Part shown: piece after piece, positions 25,361-34,218 of the stretch
Position numbering within the stretch: the stretch's first letter is position 1
Layout of the letters: the number at the start of each line of letters is the position of its first letter
Source of the DNA: Companilactobacillus sp.
GTDB lineage: Bacteria > Bacillota > Bacilli > Lactobacillales > Lactobacillaceae
Assembly: GCF_022484265.1 (NCBI RefSeq)
Contig: NZ_JAKVLR010000001.1
Location: 1,798,001-1,862,000 of the forward strand
Direction: 5' to 3'
DNA length: 64,000 nucleotides
Position numbers and translations under genes: made by a program
The notes under the pieces: generated by a model
Told to the model about the DNA's origin: nothing
The model's input: only the letters and a program-made list of their open reading frames with translations
The model's database searches: none

Positions 25361-25933
25361 ATGAGTCCTGAAAATAAACAGATAATCGAAGACAGCGTTA
25401 AGAACATTCTTAAGGCTGTCGGAGACGACCCGAATAGAGAAGGGTTAATCGAAACGCCTGCACGTGTTGCAAGAATGTACGCTGAAGTGTTCAGTTCCTT
25501 GGACCAAAAAGAATTTACCGATTCCAAAGTTTTTCATACAACAGATCTAGTCAATGGCGAAAATGTCATTGTCAAAGATATCCCGTTTTATTCAATGTGC
25601 GAGCATCATTTATTGCCATTTTTTGGAACAGTCACAGTTGGCTATGAACCTAAAGATGGCAAGATCATTGGTTTGAGCAAGATCCCTAGACTAGTGGACT
25701 TTGTTGCTAGAAAACCTAGCGTTCAAGAAAATATCACTAGTCAAATCGGGACTAAGCTCAATGAACTATTGTCGCCACAAGGAGTGGCTGTGATCGTAAC
25801 TGCTAGACACATGTGCGTTGAAATGCGTGGCGTGCAAAAGACTAACAGTCAAACGACGACTACTTTTTACAGTGGCGTCTTTCGTGACAAGGATAAGAAG
25901 ATGGAATTTTTACAAGAAGTCAAATATAACTAG
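25361..25933 (+). CDS. folE: GTP cyclohydrolase I
   Basis: 190 residues of the type IA zinc enzyme that opens GTP to give dihydroneopterin triphosphate, the first step of pterin synthesis. Zinc and catalytic residues are visible in FYSMCEHHLLPFFG (Cys and two His) and TARHMCVEMRGVQK (second Cys). The N-terminal NPNREGLIETPARVARMY motif, here DPNREGLIETPARVARMY, is present. It sits in the middle of the operon with AAGGAAGC before the ATG. Confidence 0.97.
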   Translation: MSPENKQIIEDSVKNILKAVGDDPNREGLIETPARVARMYAEVFSSLDQKEFTDSKVFHTTDLVNGENVIVKDIPFYSMCEHHLLPFFGTVTVGYEPKDGKIIGLSKIPRLVDFVARKPSVQENITSQIGTKLNELLSPQGVAVIVTARHMCVEMRGVQKTNSQTTTTFYSGVFRDKDKKMEFLQEVKYN

Positions 25934-25944
25934 GAGATCTTGAA

Positions 25945-27279
25945 ATGACGGACAAAATTCAGTTCGACAAAATAATTTCTGATATACCTACTACTATGAA
26001 ATACGATGACAACGGTTTGCGGATTCCTTTATTGAGGAAAGTTTTAGATGCATTAGGTTCGCCTGATGAAAAATTTAAAACGATTCACATTTGCGGTACC
26101 AATGGTAAGGGATCGACTTCGGCGATGGTCTATGGCTTGCTGCAAGGAGCTGGCTATAAAGTTGGCGTGTTCTCAAGTCCACCAATGTATGACGACCGCG
26201 AACAAATTCAGTTTGATCAAGAATTGATTTCTTATGCAGATTTTATCGCTTGTTACCAAGAGCTAAGTCAGGCTTTTGCTAAAGTTGACCTGAGTCAAAA
26301 CGATATCTCGATTTTTGAAACGTGGTATCTAGTCTCGACGATTTATTTTGCCAAAAAGTCAGCTGATTATGTTGTTTATGAGTGTGGCTTGGGTGGAGAA
26401 CTCGATGCAACTAATGCCACCAGAAACGTTAAGTACGATATTTTCACCAAGATCGACATGGATCATATGAGAATCTTAGGCTCGACGATTGAAGAGATTG
26501 CGACGACGAAATCGAAGATCATTCGTGAAGGTATCAAGGTCGTTAGCTATCCTAAACAGTCGTCAAAAGTTGAACCGATAATTATGCATCAAGCAGACTT
26601 GATGAACGCAAAAGTGTTCAATTCTAGCGACAACAACGTTGCTCTAGGTGAAGAACACTTGTCGTATTCGATCATCAGTCTGTATTTTCAAGGACAGCAG
26701 ATCGATGGGCTTTACTTTAATCTAGGTGGCTTGTATCAGATCACTAACCTGCAAAATGTACTGAATTGGGTCGCAGTTTTTAACGATGATCATAAGCATA
26801 AGATCACATTGGATAATGTCAAAAATATTATTCAGACGGTGACGTTGCCTGGTCGAATGGAACTGATCCAAAAGGAGCCGAAGACGTTGATCGATGGGGC
26901 TCATAATATCAATGCAATTAATGGGTTAGTCGATACGATCGATCGTTTGCATACTGGTAAAAAATTGATTTTTGTCATGGGATTTTTGGCCGACAAGCAG
27001 TATCAAAAGTGCGTCGATCGACTATTGGATCTTCCGGCAACTTTTATTATTACTAGTCCTAAGCATCCTGAACGTGCCTTGCCGGCACCAGAGCTGATGA
27101 AAATTTTTAAAAATGATCCCGAAGGTGTTAATGATGACTTGGTTCTAGCTGAATCTATCCCAGATGCTGTTGAACAAGCACGCCAATTACAAAAACAAAG
27201 TGGTGCAACAGTTATTTTTGCTGGATCATTTTACTTGATCAACCAGATCAAACCATTATGGGACCAGAACAGAAGGTGA
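25945..27279 (+). CDS. folC: Bifunctional-type folylpolyglutamate/dihydrofolate synthase
   Basis: 444 residues of the Mur ligase superfamily. It adds glutamate to dihydropteroate and/or folates with ATP. The P-loop is HICGTNGKGSTSAMV (about residues 48-62). DREQIQF with FETWYLVSTIYFAKK, ECGLGGELDATN and DHMRILGSTIEEIA follow, then the C-terminal domain with LPGRMEL, DGAHNINAI and FAGSFYLI. It lies between folE and the xtp-like gene. Lactobacilli often carry two folC copies. Whether this one acts on dihydropteroate, folate or both cannot be read from sequence. Confidence 0.93.
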   Translation: MTDKIQFDKIISDIPTTMKYDDNGLRIPLLRKVLDALGSPDEKFKTIHICGTNGKGSTSAMVYGLLQGAGYKVGVFSSPPMYDDREQIQFDQELISYADFIACYQELSQAFAKVDLSQNDISIFETWYLVSTIYFAKKSADYVVYECGLGGELDATNATRNVKYDIFTKIDMDHMRILGSTIEEIATTKSKIIREGIKVVSYPKQSSKVEPIIMHQADLMNAKVFNSSDNNVALGEEHLSYSIISLYFQGQQIDGLYFNLGGLYQITNLQNVLNWVAVFNDDHKHKITLDNVKNIIQTVTLPGRMELIQKEPKTLIDGAHNINAINGLVDTIDRLHTGKKLIFVMGFLADKQYQKCVDRLLDLPATFIITSPKHPERALPAPELMKIFKNDPEGVNDDLVLAESIPDAVEQARQLQKQSGATVIFAGSFYLINQIKPLWDQNRR

Positions 27280-27283
27280 AATT

Positions 27284-27880
27284 TTGACAAAGTGGTTAAT
27301 CGCTTCAAATAACAAATATAAAACCATCGATCTCCAAAAAGATTTAGAGTACTTTGACCTAGATGCTGAACAGTACACTGATTTTTTTGAAGCAGTCGAA
27401 TTTCCTGATGAGAGTACTAATAGTTATAAGGACAATGCTGTCAAAAAGGCGACATTTCTGTCCAACAAGATTTTACGTCCGGTTATCAGCGATGATAGCG
27501 GGATCGAAATCCCAGCGTTGCCAAATGATTTAGGTGTGACGACCAAACGGGATCTTCATAAGGACCAAACTAAAAGCGACAATCAAACGCTTTTGGAATT
27601 ATTAAAGGATATGCCTGACGATAAGCGGCAAGCTAAGATGATAACTTATTTAGCTGCCGTGGATCTTGAAGGACGCGTAATTACTGCCAAGGGAGAAGTG
27701 AATGGACTAATTGCTCATGAGGATGTAGGCGATTATTCCAGTGGATTCGATAAGATCTTTTACTTACCAGAATTGCACAAAACGCTAGCACAAATACCTG
27801 ATGAAAAACGAATACCACTGACTCATCGCGGTCGTGCGGCGCAAAACTTAATTAAACTAATAAAACACGAGGCCGAATAA
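27284..27880 (+). CDS. Ham1/RdgB-type nucleoside triphosphate pyrophosphatase in the folate operon
   Basis: 198 residues from TTG 27284 behind GAAGGTGAA. Members of the family hydrolyse XTP or dITP to monophosphate and PPi. Motifs are LIASNNKYKTIDLQK (phosphate loop), SDDSGIEIPAL with the catalytic Asp pair, SSGFDKIFYLPE in place of GFGYDPIF, and LTHRGRAAQN in place of SHRGKA. The GVYSAR strand is replaced by GVTTKRD. These departures, plus the place between folC and folP, suggest a shifted substrate. Folate synthesis needs a dihydroneopterin triphosphate pyrophosphatase and none other is seen here. That role is inference. Confidence 0.75.
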   Translation: MTKWLIASNNKYKTIDLQKDLEYFDLDAEQYTDFFEAVEFPDESTNSYKDNAVKKATFLSNKILRPVISDDSGIEIPALPNDLGVTTKRDLHKDQTKSDNQTLLELLKDMPDDKRQAKMITYLAAVDLEGRVITAKGEVNGLIAHEDVGDYSSGFDKIFYLPELHKTLAQIPDEKRIPLTHRGRAAQNLIKLIKHEAE

Positions 27881-29035
27881 ATGCGTATTCAAGAAATCAC
27901 TGACACATTAAAGCAAGATGCTAGTTTTAATAGCCAGGCACTTCTCAAAATTGCTCAACAACAAAACTCTTTATTGGTAGAGTTTTCAGATTTAACAGAT
28001 GACGATGTTTCTAAATTGACCGCTCTGATCAGCCAATTAGACTGTTTCGTTCAAAGCGACTCGCAAAAAGTCCAAGCTCTGATCAGCTTACGAGCATTCC
28101 AACAGTTGATCGCTGTCTGGAATAAATTTTTTGCAGAAGACGTTGACCAACTGCAAGCTATCTTTGACCAGCATAAAATGATCTGGAAAACTGGTTCATT
28201 CGAATATGACTTGACCAATACTGCGATGATTTATGGCATCATGAATAATACGCCGGATTCTTTTTACGATGGCGGACGCTATCAAGGCAGCACTGCTTTG
28301 TTGAACCATGTTGAGGAAATGATCAACAGCGGAGCGGACGTGATCGAAGTCAACGGTCAAACCACTCGTCCAGGATTTACTGAGGTGACGCCTGAAGTCG
28401 AAATGGAACGGACGATTCCATTGATCAAGGATATCAAGAAACACTTCCCCGAGGTCAACATCGCGATCGATACTTACAAGTTGCCGGTTATGAAGGCAGC
28501 TTTAGATGAAGGCGTATCGATCATTAATGACGTCAATGCTTTCACTGACGACCCTGGCAAACTGGAATTATTAGCTGACAGCAACGCTGGACTATTAACG
28601 ATGCACAGCAGTCGTGGTCACGAGTATCACAACCTGACCACAGGGATGCACGACTTTTTTGTAAAAAATATTCATGATTTAAATGCCGCTGGAATCGATT
28701 CTGATCGAATTGCCATCGATCAAGGTATCGGTTATTCCAAAGTCGTTCACGGCGCGCAAGATTATTCAATGATCAGAAATCTGGACCAGTTTAATGATTT
28801 AAAGCGTCCGATGATGGTGGCGATTTCTCGCAAAGGCTTTTTCGGAGACCTACTGGGAATTGCTAAGGACGATCGTTTGCCAATGACTTTAGTGACTGAA
28901 GCCGCTATGTATCTTGAAGGTGGTCGAATTCTAAGGGTTCACGACGTTAAGGAGACTCAACAGTTAGTTACATTGCTTGATCAAGTTCAGAATAGTTTCT
29001 GGATCAAGGGCGTGGGTAATTCCGCAAATATTTAA
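27881..29035 (+). CDS. folP: Dihydropteroate synthase
   Basis: 384 residues. It condenses pABA with hydroxymethyl-dihydropterin pyrophosphate. The pterin-binding barrel starts near residue 110 with MIYGIMNNTPDSFYDGGRY. GADVIEVNGQTTRPGF, INDVNAF, LTMHSSRGHEY, IAIDQGIGYSK and VAISRKGFFG follow. An N-terminal extension of ~100 residues is usual for lactobacillar FolP. The start codon directly follows the upstream stop. It is the last gene of folB-K-E-C-xtp-P. Dihydrofolate reductase and pABA genes are not in the window. Confidence 0.94.
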   Translation: MRIQEITDTLKQDASFNSQALLKIAQQQNSLLVEFSDLTDDDVSKLTALISQLDCFVQSDSQKVQALISLRAFQQLIAVWNKFFAEDVDQLQAIFDQHKMIWKTGSFEYDLTNTAMIYGIMNNTPDSFYDGGRYQGSTALLNHVEEMINSGADVIEVNGQTTRPGFTEVTPEVEMERTIPLIKDIKKHFPEVNIAIDTYKLPVMKAALDEGVSIINDVNAFTDDPGKLELLADSNAGLLTMHSSRGHEYHNLTTGMHDFFVKNIHDLNAAGIDSDRIAIDQGIGYSKVVHGAQDYSMIRNLDQFNDLKRPMMVAISRKGFFGDLLGIAKDDRLPMTLVTEAAMYLEGGRILRVHDVKETQQLVTLLDQVQNSFWIKGVGNSANI

Positions 29036-29062
29036 ATCCGTCGGCAATCTTCACATTTCTTG

Positions 29063-29081
29063 TGTACACTAATCATGTACA
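29063..29081 (+). promoter_or_regulatory. Paired TGTACA motif upstream of the NAD(P)-binding protein gene
   Basis: Two copies of the self-complementary hexamer TGTACA (29063-29068 and 29076-29081) are separated by seven bases, ending just before the ribosome site AGGAGG. This is operator-like. The regulator is unknown, though an HxlR-type protein is encoded 3 kb downstream. Confidence 0.35.
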
Positions 29082-29093
29082 GGAGGTGTGCAC

Positions 29094-29714
29094 ATGAAAA
29101 TTGCTGTTATAGGTGCTAATGGAAAAGAAGGTTCTTTGATCGTTAAAGAAGCTGTGAAACGAGGACATGACGTTACTTCGATCGTCAGATCGGCTGACAA
29201 AGCCCAAACTAAAGATTATTTAGTCAGGGATGTCTACGAAATTACTAAAGCAGATGTTGAGCCATTTGACGTCGTTGTTGATGCGTTAGGATTTTTTGGA
29301 CCTAAAGTTACGGAATATGTTCCGGCTACTAAACATTTGATCGACATTTTATCTGGGACAAAGATACGTTTATTTGTCGTTGGTGGTGCAGGTTCGCTTT
29401 ACTTAGACGATTCGCATACGACCAAGCTTTATCAACAAAAAGGATTTCCAGATGAAGTTAAACCATTGAGTGAAGAGATGGGTAAGTCGCTAGATGTTTT
29501 ACGTCAAAGCGATATTAACTGGACATTCATTAGCCCGGCGGCAGATTTTGATGCAAAAGCAGAGCGAACGGGCAAGTATGTCCTTTCCGGCGAAGTTTTG
29601 ACTTTCGATAACCAGGGTATCAGCAAGATCAGTTATGCTGACTTTGCGATTGCCTTAGTTGACGAGATCGAAAATGCACAACACAACAAAGAACGTATTA
29701 GCGTTAGATGGTAG
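29094..29714 (+). CDS. Atypical SDR, NAD(P)H-binding Rossmann protein
   Basis: 206 residues from ATG 29094, with CAGGAGGTG in place upstream; a GTG six bases earlier is within the spacer. The Rossmann motif VIGANGKEGSLIV (GxxGxxG type) is at residues 5-17. VVDALGFFGP, LFVVGGAGSLYLDD, NWTFISPAADFDA and a C-terminal SYADFAIALVDEIE are characteristic of the NmrA/YwnB-like atypical SDR group, which includes NADPH-dependent reductases and redox sensors. The flavodoxin gene follows by eight bases, so the pair is likely a small redox operon. Confidence 0.8.
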   Translation: MKIAVIGANGKEGSLIVKEAVKRGHDVTSIVRSADKAQTKDYLVRDVYEITKADVEPFDVVVDALGFFGPKVTEYVPATKHLIDILSGTKIRLFVVGGAGSLYLDDSHTTKLYQQKGFPDEVKPLSEEMGKSLDVLRQSDINWTFISPAADFDAKAERTGKYVLSGEVLTFDNQGISKISYADFAIALVDEIENAQHNKERISVRW

Positions 29715-29722
29715 GTTATTAA

Positions 29723-30169
29723 ATGAGTAAAATATTGATTTCATATACAAGTATGACTGGTCATAATGAAAAAATTGCTGAGCACTTAAATCAGTATTTA
29801 ACAGATAAAGGTGAAGACGTCACGCTTGAGCAATTAGTCGATAGCGATGCTTACAGTTTACCTGACTATGATGCAGTCATCATTGCCACATACACTTATC
29901 ACGATGGTGAAGTACCTGACGAAGCACAAGATTTTTATGAAGACTTACAGGACGTTGACTTAGACCGGACTAAGTTTGCTGTCGTTGGCTCAAGTTCGAA
30001 GGGGCATGTTCACTTTGGACGTGCGGTCGATTACTTCACAATGCAATTGAATTCAAGCAACGGTGAACAAGTTGCCGATTCAGTTAAGATCAATCAAGAA
30101 CCGGACGAAGACGATTTTAAACGAGTTGACCAATTAGCTGACTACGTAATAAAAAGTTTAAATAAATAG
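29723..30169 (+). CDS. Flavodoxin
   Basis: 148 residues. The FMN phosphate loop SYTSMTGHNEKIA is at the N-terminus. DYDAVIIATYTYHDGEVPDE and VVGSSSKGHVHFGRAVDYF form the isoalloxazine-binding loops. It is an acidic small one-electron carrier, as is usual. Its operon partner is the NAD(P)-binding protein just upstream. The redox partner enzyme is not evident in the window. Confidence 0.92.
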   Translation: MSKILISYTSMTGHNEKIAEHLNQYLTDKGEDVTLEQLVDSDAYSLPDYDAVIIATYTYHDGEVPDEAQDFYEDLQDVDLDRTKFAVVGSSSKGHVHFGRAVDYFTMQLNSSNGEQVADSVKINQEPDEDDFKRVDQLADYVIKSLNK

Positions 30170-30195
30170 AGCTTGCTGAGCAGGCTCTTTTTTTA
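30168..30195 (+). terminator. Terminator of the flavodoxin gene
   Basis: AGAGCTTGC pairs with GCAGGCTCT around a TGA loop, then T bases follow. The stem begins within the stop codon. Confidence 0.85.
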
Positions 30196-30281
30196 ATGAT
30201 TTCAGCGTGACGCTTTTTTTATCAGCTAAAATTTTGTAAGATTAAAGTTGGGTTTAAATCTGTAAAATCGAGGAAAACAAA

Positions 30282-30548
30282 ATGGTAATCGCTTTGATCG
30301 TTATTTCCATTTTCTGGGCACTTTTTACAATTATTATCCGGCGTACGGGACGCAAGAACAGCAAACTGTACTTTAAAATTCAATTGGTGTTCTTAATTTT
30401 GTTCACGATCGCAGGAATCTCATTGATCAATGATCTTTCCTTTGATACGGGAACAGCAGATCCAACTGAACAGACAACCAAGAAACATCAAGAATCCAAT
30501 ATAATTTCGAATCGCTTCTATGAAGTGATCAACATCGAGGAAAGTTAA
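30282..30548 (+). CDS. Small membrane protein, 88 aa
   Basis: 88 residues with two predicted membrane helices (about 1-18 and 31-50) separated by a basic loop RRTGRKNSK, then an acidic-polar tail of about 35 residues. I recognise no family. Its stop overlaps the start of the lipoprotein gene (TAATG), so the two are translationally coupled. It is the first of three genes ending with an exported nuclease, which suggests it helps their export or anchoring. That is inference. Confidence 0.6.
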   Translation: MVIALIVISIFWALFTIIIRRTGRKNSKLYFKIQLVFLILFTIAGISLINDLSFDTGTADPTEQTTKKHQESNIISNRFYEVINIEES

Positions 30549-31087
30549 TGCAAAAATCTTCAATTTCTAAATTCATAAAGGTTATCGGCCCGATTTTTTT
30601 AACGATATTTATCGTTATTTTTATGCAGGCCTGCGACAGTGGCGACAACAATACTTCTGGAAGCAATAGCAACGAGATAACTAAGACTCAATATAATGCT
30701 GCGAAAAAAGAACACAGTAATCTGGTTGCTACGAACAAAAAGTTGGATCAAGAATTAAAAGATACCAACAAACAACGCCAAGACATCGAATCTCAACAGT
30801 CTAACGTTGAAGATCAAGCAGCTCAAGAAGTGATCGATGAACAGGGCGGTTCTCAATCAAATCCTGCCGATAATAATCAATCGACAAATTCAGATGGAAC
30901 TAACAATGCCGATTCTGGAGATCAGACCATCAGTGGCAATTCATCGCAATACATTATTGGTAATGTTAATTCTCATGTCTATCATTTGCCAGGACAACGA
31001 GGGTATACGATGAAATCCAAGAATGCGGTCTACTTTAACTCTGAACAAGAAGCAATCAATGCTGGATATAGGAAGGCTAAACAATAA
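30548..31087 (+). CDS. Probable lipoprotein with coiled coil and Ada-like C-terminal domain
   Basis: 179 residues. The hydrophobic leader (10-28) ends at MQAC, a loose lipobox with Cys29. A coiled coil (about 45-85, KLDQELKDTNKQRQDIESQQ) and an Asn/Ser/Asp-rich linker come next. The last ~44 residues (IIGNVNSHVYHLPGQ, AVYFNSEQEAINAGYRKAKQ) look like the small domain often fused to secreted nucleases (YHKPGC...C type), but the metal-binding Cys residues are absent. It overlaps the nuclease gene start by one base. It may anchor or assist that nuclease. Confidence 0.6.
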   Translation: MQKSSISKFIKVIGPIFLTIFIVIFMQACDSGDNNTSGSNSNEITKTQYNAAKKEHSNLVATNKKLDQELKDTNKQRQDIESQQSNVEDQAAQEVIDEQGGSQSNPADNNQSTNSDGTNNADSGDQTISGNSSQYIIGNVNSHVYHLPGQRGYTMKSKNAVYFNSEQEAINAGYRKAKQ

Positions 31088-31932
31088 TGAAAAAACGAAT
31101 TCAAACTATCGTCATTCTGTTTTTAGGATTATTTGTTATCGCTGGAGTAGGAGTCGATAATGTTGCAACTGCTGGCTCTAGCAATGCACAATCTAGTTTT
31201 CAGCAAAAAGCTTCGGCTTTGTTGAAGAGCAATAAAAAGCTCAAGAAGCAAATCGAAACTAAGCAAAAAAAGATTGCTGACAATCAAGACTACATTAGTA
31301 AGCATCAGACTAGTCAATCTGCTAAGTCAGAAACGACTACTGACAATTCGAGCGACTCTAAGCTAGCTGATTTAAATTACGAAGGAAAACAAGAAATTAC
31401 CGTCAATAATAACAATCCGCAATTTGATAGTAATGATTTGAGTACAGCAAATGGTCCTTGGCAAAAATATGGTAATTTGGACAATCTAAATCGTGTCACA
31501 GCTGCCAATGCATTGTTGAACAAGTCTTTGATGCCAACAGCCAAACGTGAAAGATTGTTCGTAAATCCAACTGGCTGGCACAATAAGAAGACTAGTTCTG
31601 GTTGGCTGTATAACCGCAGTCACTTGATCGGTTACCAATTTACAGGTCAAAATAATAATATTAAGAATTTAATGACCGGAACGGCCTCATTGAACAGTCC
31701 TGAAATGCAGGCTCACGAAATGGACGTTGCCTATTATTTGAAGGGCAATTCAAATCGTTATGTCCGTTATCGGATCACTCCAATTTTTAGAGGCAATGAA
31801 CTATTAGCCAGAGGAGTTCAAATGGAGGCTCAATCAGTCGGAAATGATGCCATCCACTTTAACGTCTATATTTTCAATGTTGAAAAAGGCTACAATCTAA
31901 ATTACAACGATGGTACTAGTACGGTCGGTTAA
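31087..31932 (+). CDS. Secreted DNA/RNA non-specific endonuclease (EndA/NucA type)
   Basis: 281 residues with a signal peptide (1-29) and a lysine-rich coiled coil at 35-70. The beta-beta-alpha-Me nuclease core lies in residues ~95-275. The catalytic His179 is in LYNRSHLIGYQ, the lactobacillar form of DRGH, followed by NNNIKNLMTGTASLN with the metal-binding Asn. YRITPIFRGNELLARGVQMEA is the typical following strand set. Such enzymes degrade extracellular DNA or act in DNA uptake. It is the last gene of the three-gene operon and a terminator follows. Confidence 0.88.
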   Translation: MKKRIQTIVILFLGLFVIAGVGVDNVATAGSSNAQSSFQQKASALLKSNKKLKKQIETKQKKIADNQDYISKHQTSQSAKSETTTDNSSDSKLADLNYEGKQEITVNNNNPQFDSNDLSTANGPWQKYGNLDNLNRVTAANALLNKSLMPTAKRERLFVNPTGWHNKKTSSGWLYNRSHLIGYQFTGQNNNIKNLMTGTASLNSPEMQAHEMDVAYYLKGNSNRYVRYRITPIFRGNELLARGVQMEAQSVGNDAIHFNVYIFNVEKGYNLNYNDGTSTVG

Positions 31933-31939
31933 CAAATAC

Positions 31940-31977
31940 AAAAATCCCGCTATTTCAGACGAAATAGCGGGATTTAT
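31940..31977. terminator. Bidirectional terminator between nuclease and HxlR genes
   Basis: AAATCCCGCTATTTC pairs perfectly with GAAATAGCGGGATTT. It serves both convergent genes. Confidence 0.9.
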
Positions 31978-32336
31978 TATTCATCGCACAGAGTCCGTTC
32001 TAACAAACTGTGGTCAATATGGGTGTCGCCCCAAGTACAAATGTCGTCTAAGATGGGGAACAACGATTTTCCATTGTCTGTTAATTGATACTCAACGTGA
32101 GGTTGAGCTGTCCCAAAATCGTGGCGGCTGATCAGTCCATCATTTTCTAGTTCACGTAATTGAACCGTAAGCGTCTTATGGGAAACGTCTTGAATGTGTT
32201 TTTGAATATCCGCAAATCGAACGTTTTCAGATTCTGCCAGCTGATACATGATCATTATTTTCCACTTACCCTGGATCATTTTCATGGTGGCGTCGAACTC
32301 GTTTAAATAGAGTGGTTGAGTTTTTTTCTCCAACAT
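31977..32336 (-). CDS. HxlR-family transcriptional regulator
   Basis: 119 residues, all one winged-helix domain. GKWKIMIMYQLAE, RFADIQKHIQDVSHKTLTVQLRELENDGLI in outline and VEYQLTDNGKSLFPIL are the HxlR pattern. The conserved Cys that senses aldehydes or redox in several relatives is missing from the N-terminus (MLEKKTQPLYLN), although a Cys stands at the C-terminal end. It is divergent from an SDR gene 136 bases away, which is the likely target. Confidence 0.88.
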   Translation of the reverse strand: MLEKKTQPLYLNEFDATMKMIQGKWKIMIMYQLAESENVRFADIQKHIQDVSHKTLTVQLRELENDGLISRHDFGTAQPHVEYQLTDNGKSLFPILDDICTWGDTHIDHSLLERTLCDE

Positions 32337-32472
32337 AGTTATACCTCCAATGTTTCTCGTAGTTACCTAAATGTGCGTACTTGTATTGAATTATTACGGC
32401 AATTATACTTTAAAACGTTGAAAAAAGCTTTTTAAAAAACATCATTTTAGATAAGTATATAAGAGGTAATTT

Positions 32473-33201
32473 ATGAAAAATTTAGTTGTAATAACAGGTG
32501 CAAGTTCCGGCTTTGGTGCTGAAATTGCTAAAATATTCAATGCTGACGGATATCCACTTTTGTTGTTGGGCCGTCGAGAAGAGAAGTTAGCTGAGGTTGC
32601 CAAAAACTTTGACAACGTCATGACTGATACGGTCGATGTGACGAACTATGAACAGTTTGAAAAGGCTATTCGTAAGGCTGAAGCAAAATACGGCAAGACA
32701 GATCTATTAGTTAATAACGCTGGCGTCATGTTATTGGGAAATGTGCAAAATCAAGACCCTAAAGAGTGGCAAACGATGATGGATACCAATGTTATGGGTG
32801 TATTAAATGGTACCCAAATCGTTTTAAACGATATGCGTGAACGTGAACACGGAACAATTTTGAATATGTCATCGATTGCTGGTAAAAAGACTTTCGTTAA
32901 TCATGCAGCTTATGTGGCTTCTAAATTTGGAGTTCATGGACTATCTGAAACTATCCGTGAAGAAAGTGCTCCCAAGAATGTTCGAATCATGATGGTTGCT
33001 CCAGGAGCTGCTGAGACAGAGTTGTTGACGCATGTGACTAGCAAATCAGCTCTAAACGATTATGAAGCTTGGAAAGATACTATGGGCGGAATCACGCTTG
33101 ACCCTAAGCATGTCGCTGAAACCGTTAAATTCATGTACGATATGCCACAGGAAGTAAATATCCGAGAAGTAGATATCGCTGCTACAAAGCAAGATTCGTA
33201 A
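32473..33201 (+). CDS. Short-chain dehydrogenase/reductase
   Basis: 242 residues, classical SDR. TGASSGFGAEIAK is the cofactor loop, LLVNNAGVM the structural motif, and the catalytic residues lie in NMSSIAG (Ser) and AAYVASKFGVHGLSE (Tyr and Lys). Arg in GRREEKL suggests preference for NADPH. The substrate is unknown. It is divergently paired with the HxlR gene, from whose promoter region it is probably controlled. It has its own terminator. Confidence 0.9.
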   Translation: MKNLVVITGASSGFGAEIAKIFNADGYPLLLLGRREEKLAEVAKNFDNVMTDTVDVTNYEQFEKAIRKAEAKYGKTDLLVNNAGVMLLGNVQNQDPKEWQTMMDTNVMGVLNGTQIVLNDMREREHGTILNMSSIAGKKTFVNHAAYVASKFGVHGLSETIREESAPKNVRIMMVAPGAAETELLTHVTSKSALNDYEAWKDTMGGITLDPKHVAETVKFMYDMPQEVNIREVDIAATKQDS

Positions 33202-33235
33202 AAAAAAGCATCCTCAATTTGAGGATGCTTTTTAA
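33202..33235. terminator. Bidirectional terminator between SDR and pepI
   Basis: AAAAGCATCCTCAA pairs with TTGAGGATGCTTTT. It sits between convergent genes. Confidence 0.9.
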
Positions 33236-34137
33236 TCGTTAAAATTATCGTTTTCAACATCTTTAATAAATTTCTTTAGATGTGCGAAGTATACGTCTGG
33301 ATTATCGATCATGTGATGATGTCCACCGTTTGGGGTTGTTTCCAATCTTGCATGAGGGATTTCCTTTTGCATGATCTTAGCTGTAGAGATTGGCATACTT
33401 TCATGTTCTCCAAATGTGATCAAAGTTGGAACAGTGATTTCTTTAAGGTGTTTTCTGAAGTGCCAGTCCTTTAATTTACCAGTGATAACAAACTCGTTGT
33501 TACCTTGGAATGCACCGTAAACGTCAGTATCAGTTGTGTCGATCAAATGTCTGATGGCTGTTGGTTGCTTGCGGTCGATATATTGAGCATTAAGAACGTC
33601 AACGTAGCTTTGGTAAGTTGCATCATCAAGGTCGTTTTCAGCTTCTTTTTGTTCCATATATTTAACTTTGTCAGGACCGAGAGCATCCATACGACATTTG
33701 TTGATATTAACAACGTAGTCGTCAATTTCGTCGACCATGCTTGAAATGATGGCACCCTTAAGGTGTTGGCCATATTTTGCAGCGTACATTTGAACTAGAG
33801 CGCCACCCCATGATTGACCAATTAGGTAAAAATTATCTAAGCCTAATTTTTGTCTAACTTCTTCAACTTCTTCTAAAAAGTAGTCGTAAGTCAAATATTT
33901 ATCGGCAATTTCAGGATCATTGTAATCAGGATGGTCTGAATACCATGAACCTAATTGGTCGTACATTGAAACTTGAACACCTAAATCGGCAAGCTTTTCA
34001 CCAAAATTTTCCCAGTATTCGTGATTTCCACCGGGTCCACCGTGTAGACAGAGTAATTGGATGTCGCCTTGGCCTTGAGTGTTAGTCCAAAGGTGATAGC
34101 CGTTATCTAAAGTAATAATAGTTGTACCTTGCTTCAT
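33232..34137 (-). CDS. pepI: Proline iminopeptidase
   Basis: 301 residues from ATG 34137 behind TTGGAGGC; a TTG 15 bases upstream overlaps that site. It is a serine peptidase of family S33 that removes N-terminal proline. LCLHGGPGGNHEYW is the oxyanion motif. Ser109 in GQSWGGALVQ is the nucleophile, the acid is likely Asp or Glu near FGEHESMPI, and His is in NGGHHHMID. The length matches lactobacillar PepI (about 294-305). It is a single gene of peptide utilisation, cytoplasmic. Confidence 0.88.
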   Translation of the reverse strand: MKQGTTIITLDNGYHLWTNTQGQGDIQLLCLHGGPGGNHEYWENFGEKLADLGVQVSMYDQLGSWYSDHPDYNDPEIADKYLTYDYFLEEVEEVRQKLGLDNFYLIGQSWGGALVQMYAAKYGQHLKGAIISSMVDEIDDYVVNINKCRMDALGPDKVKYMEQKEAENDLDDATYQSYVDVLNAQYIDRKQPTAIRHLIDTTDTDVYGAFQGNNEFVITGKLKDWHFRKHLKEITVPTLITFGEHESMPISTAKIMQKEIPHARLETTPNGGHHHMIDNPDVYFAHLKKFIKDVENDNFND

Positions 34138-34218
34138 AAATGTTGCCTCCAAAAAATTGAGTAGTAGTTACAGTATATATCTTCAATTTTTAGTGTCAAA
34201 ATATATGATGAAATTCAT

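Noticed and set aside
31977..33201. HxlR regulator as a formaldehyde sensor
   Set aside because: The N-terminal Cys used by such sensors is absent and no formaldehyde-detoxification gene is adjacent.
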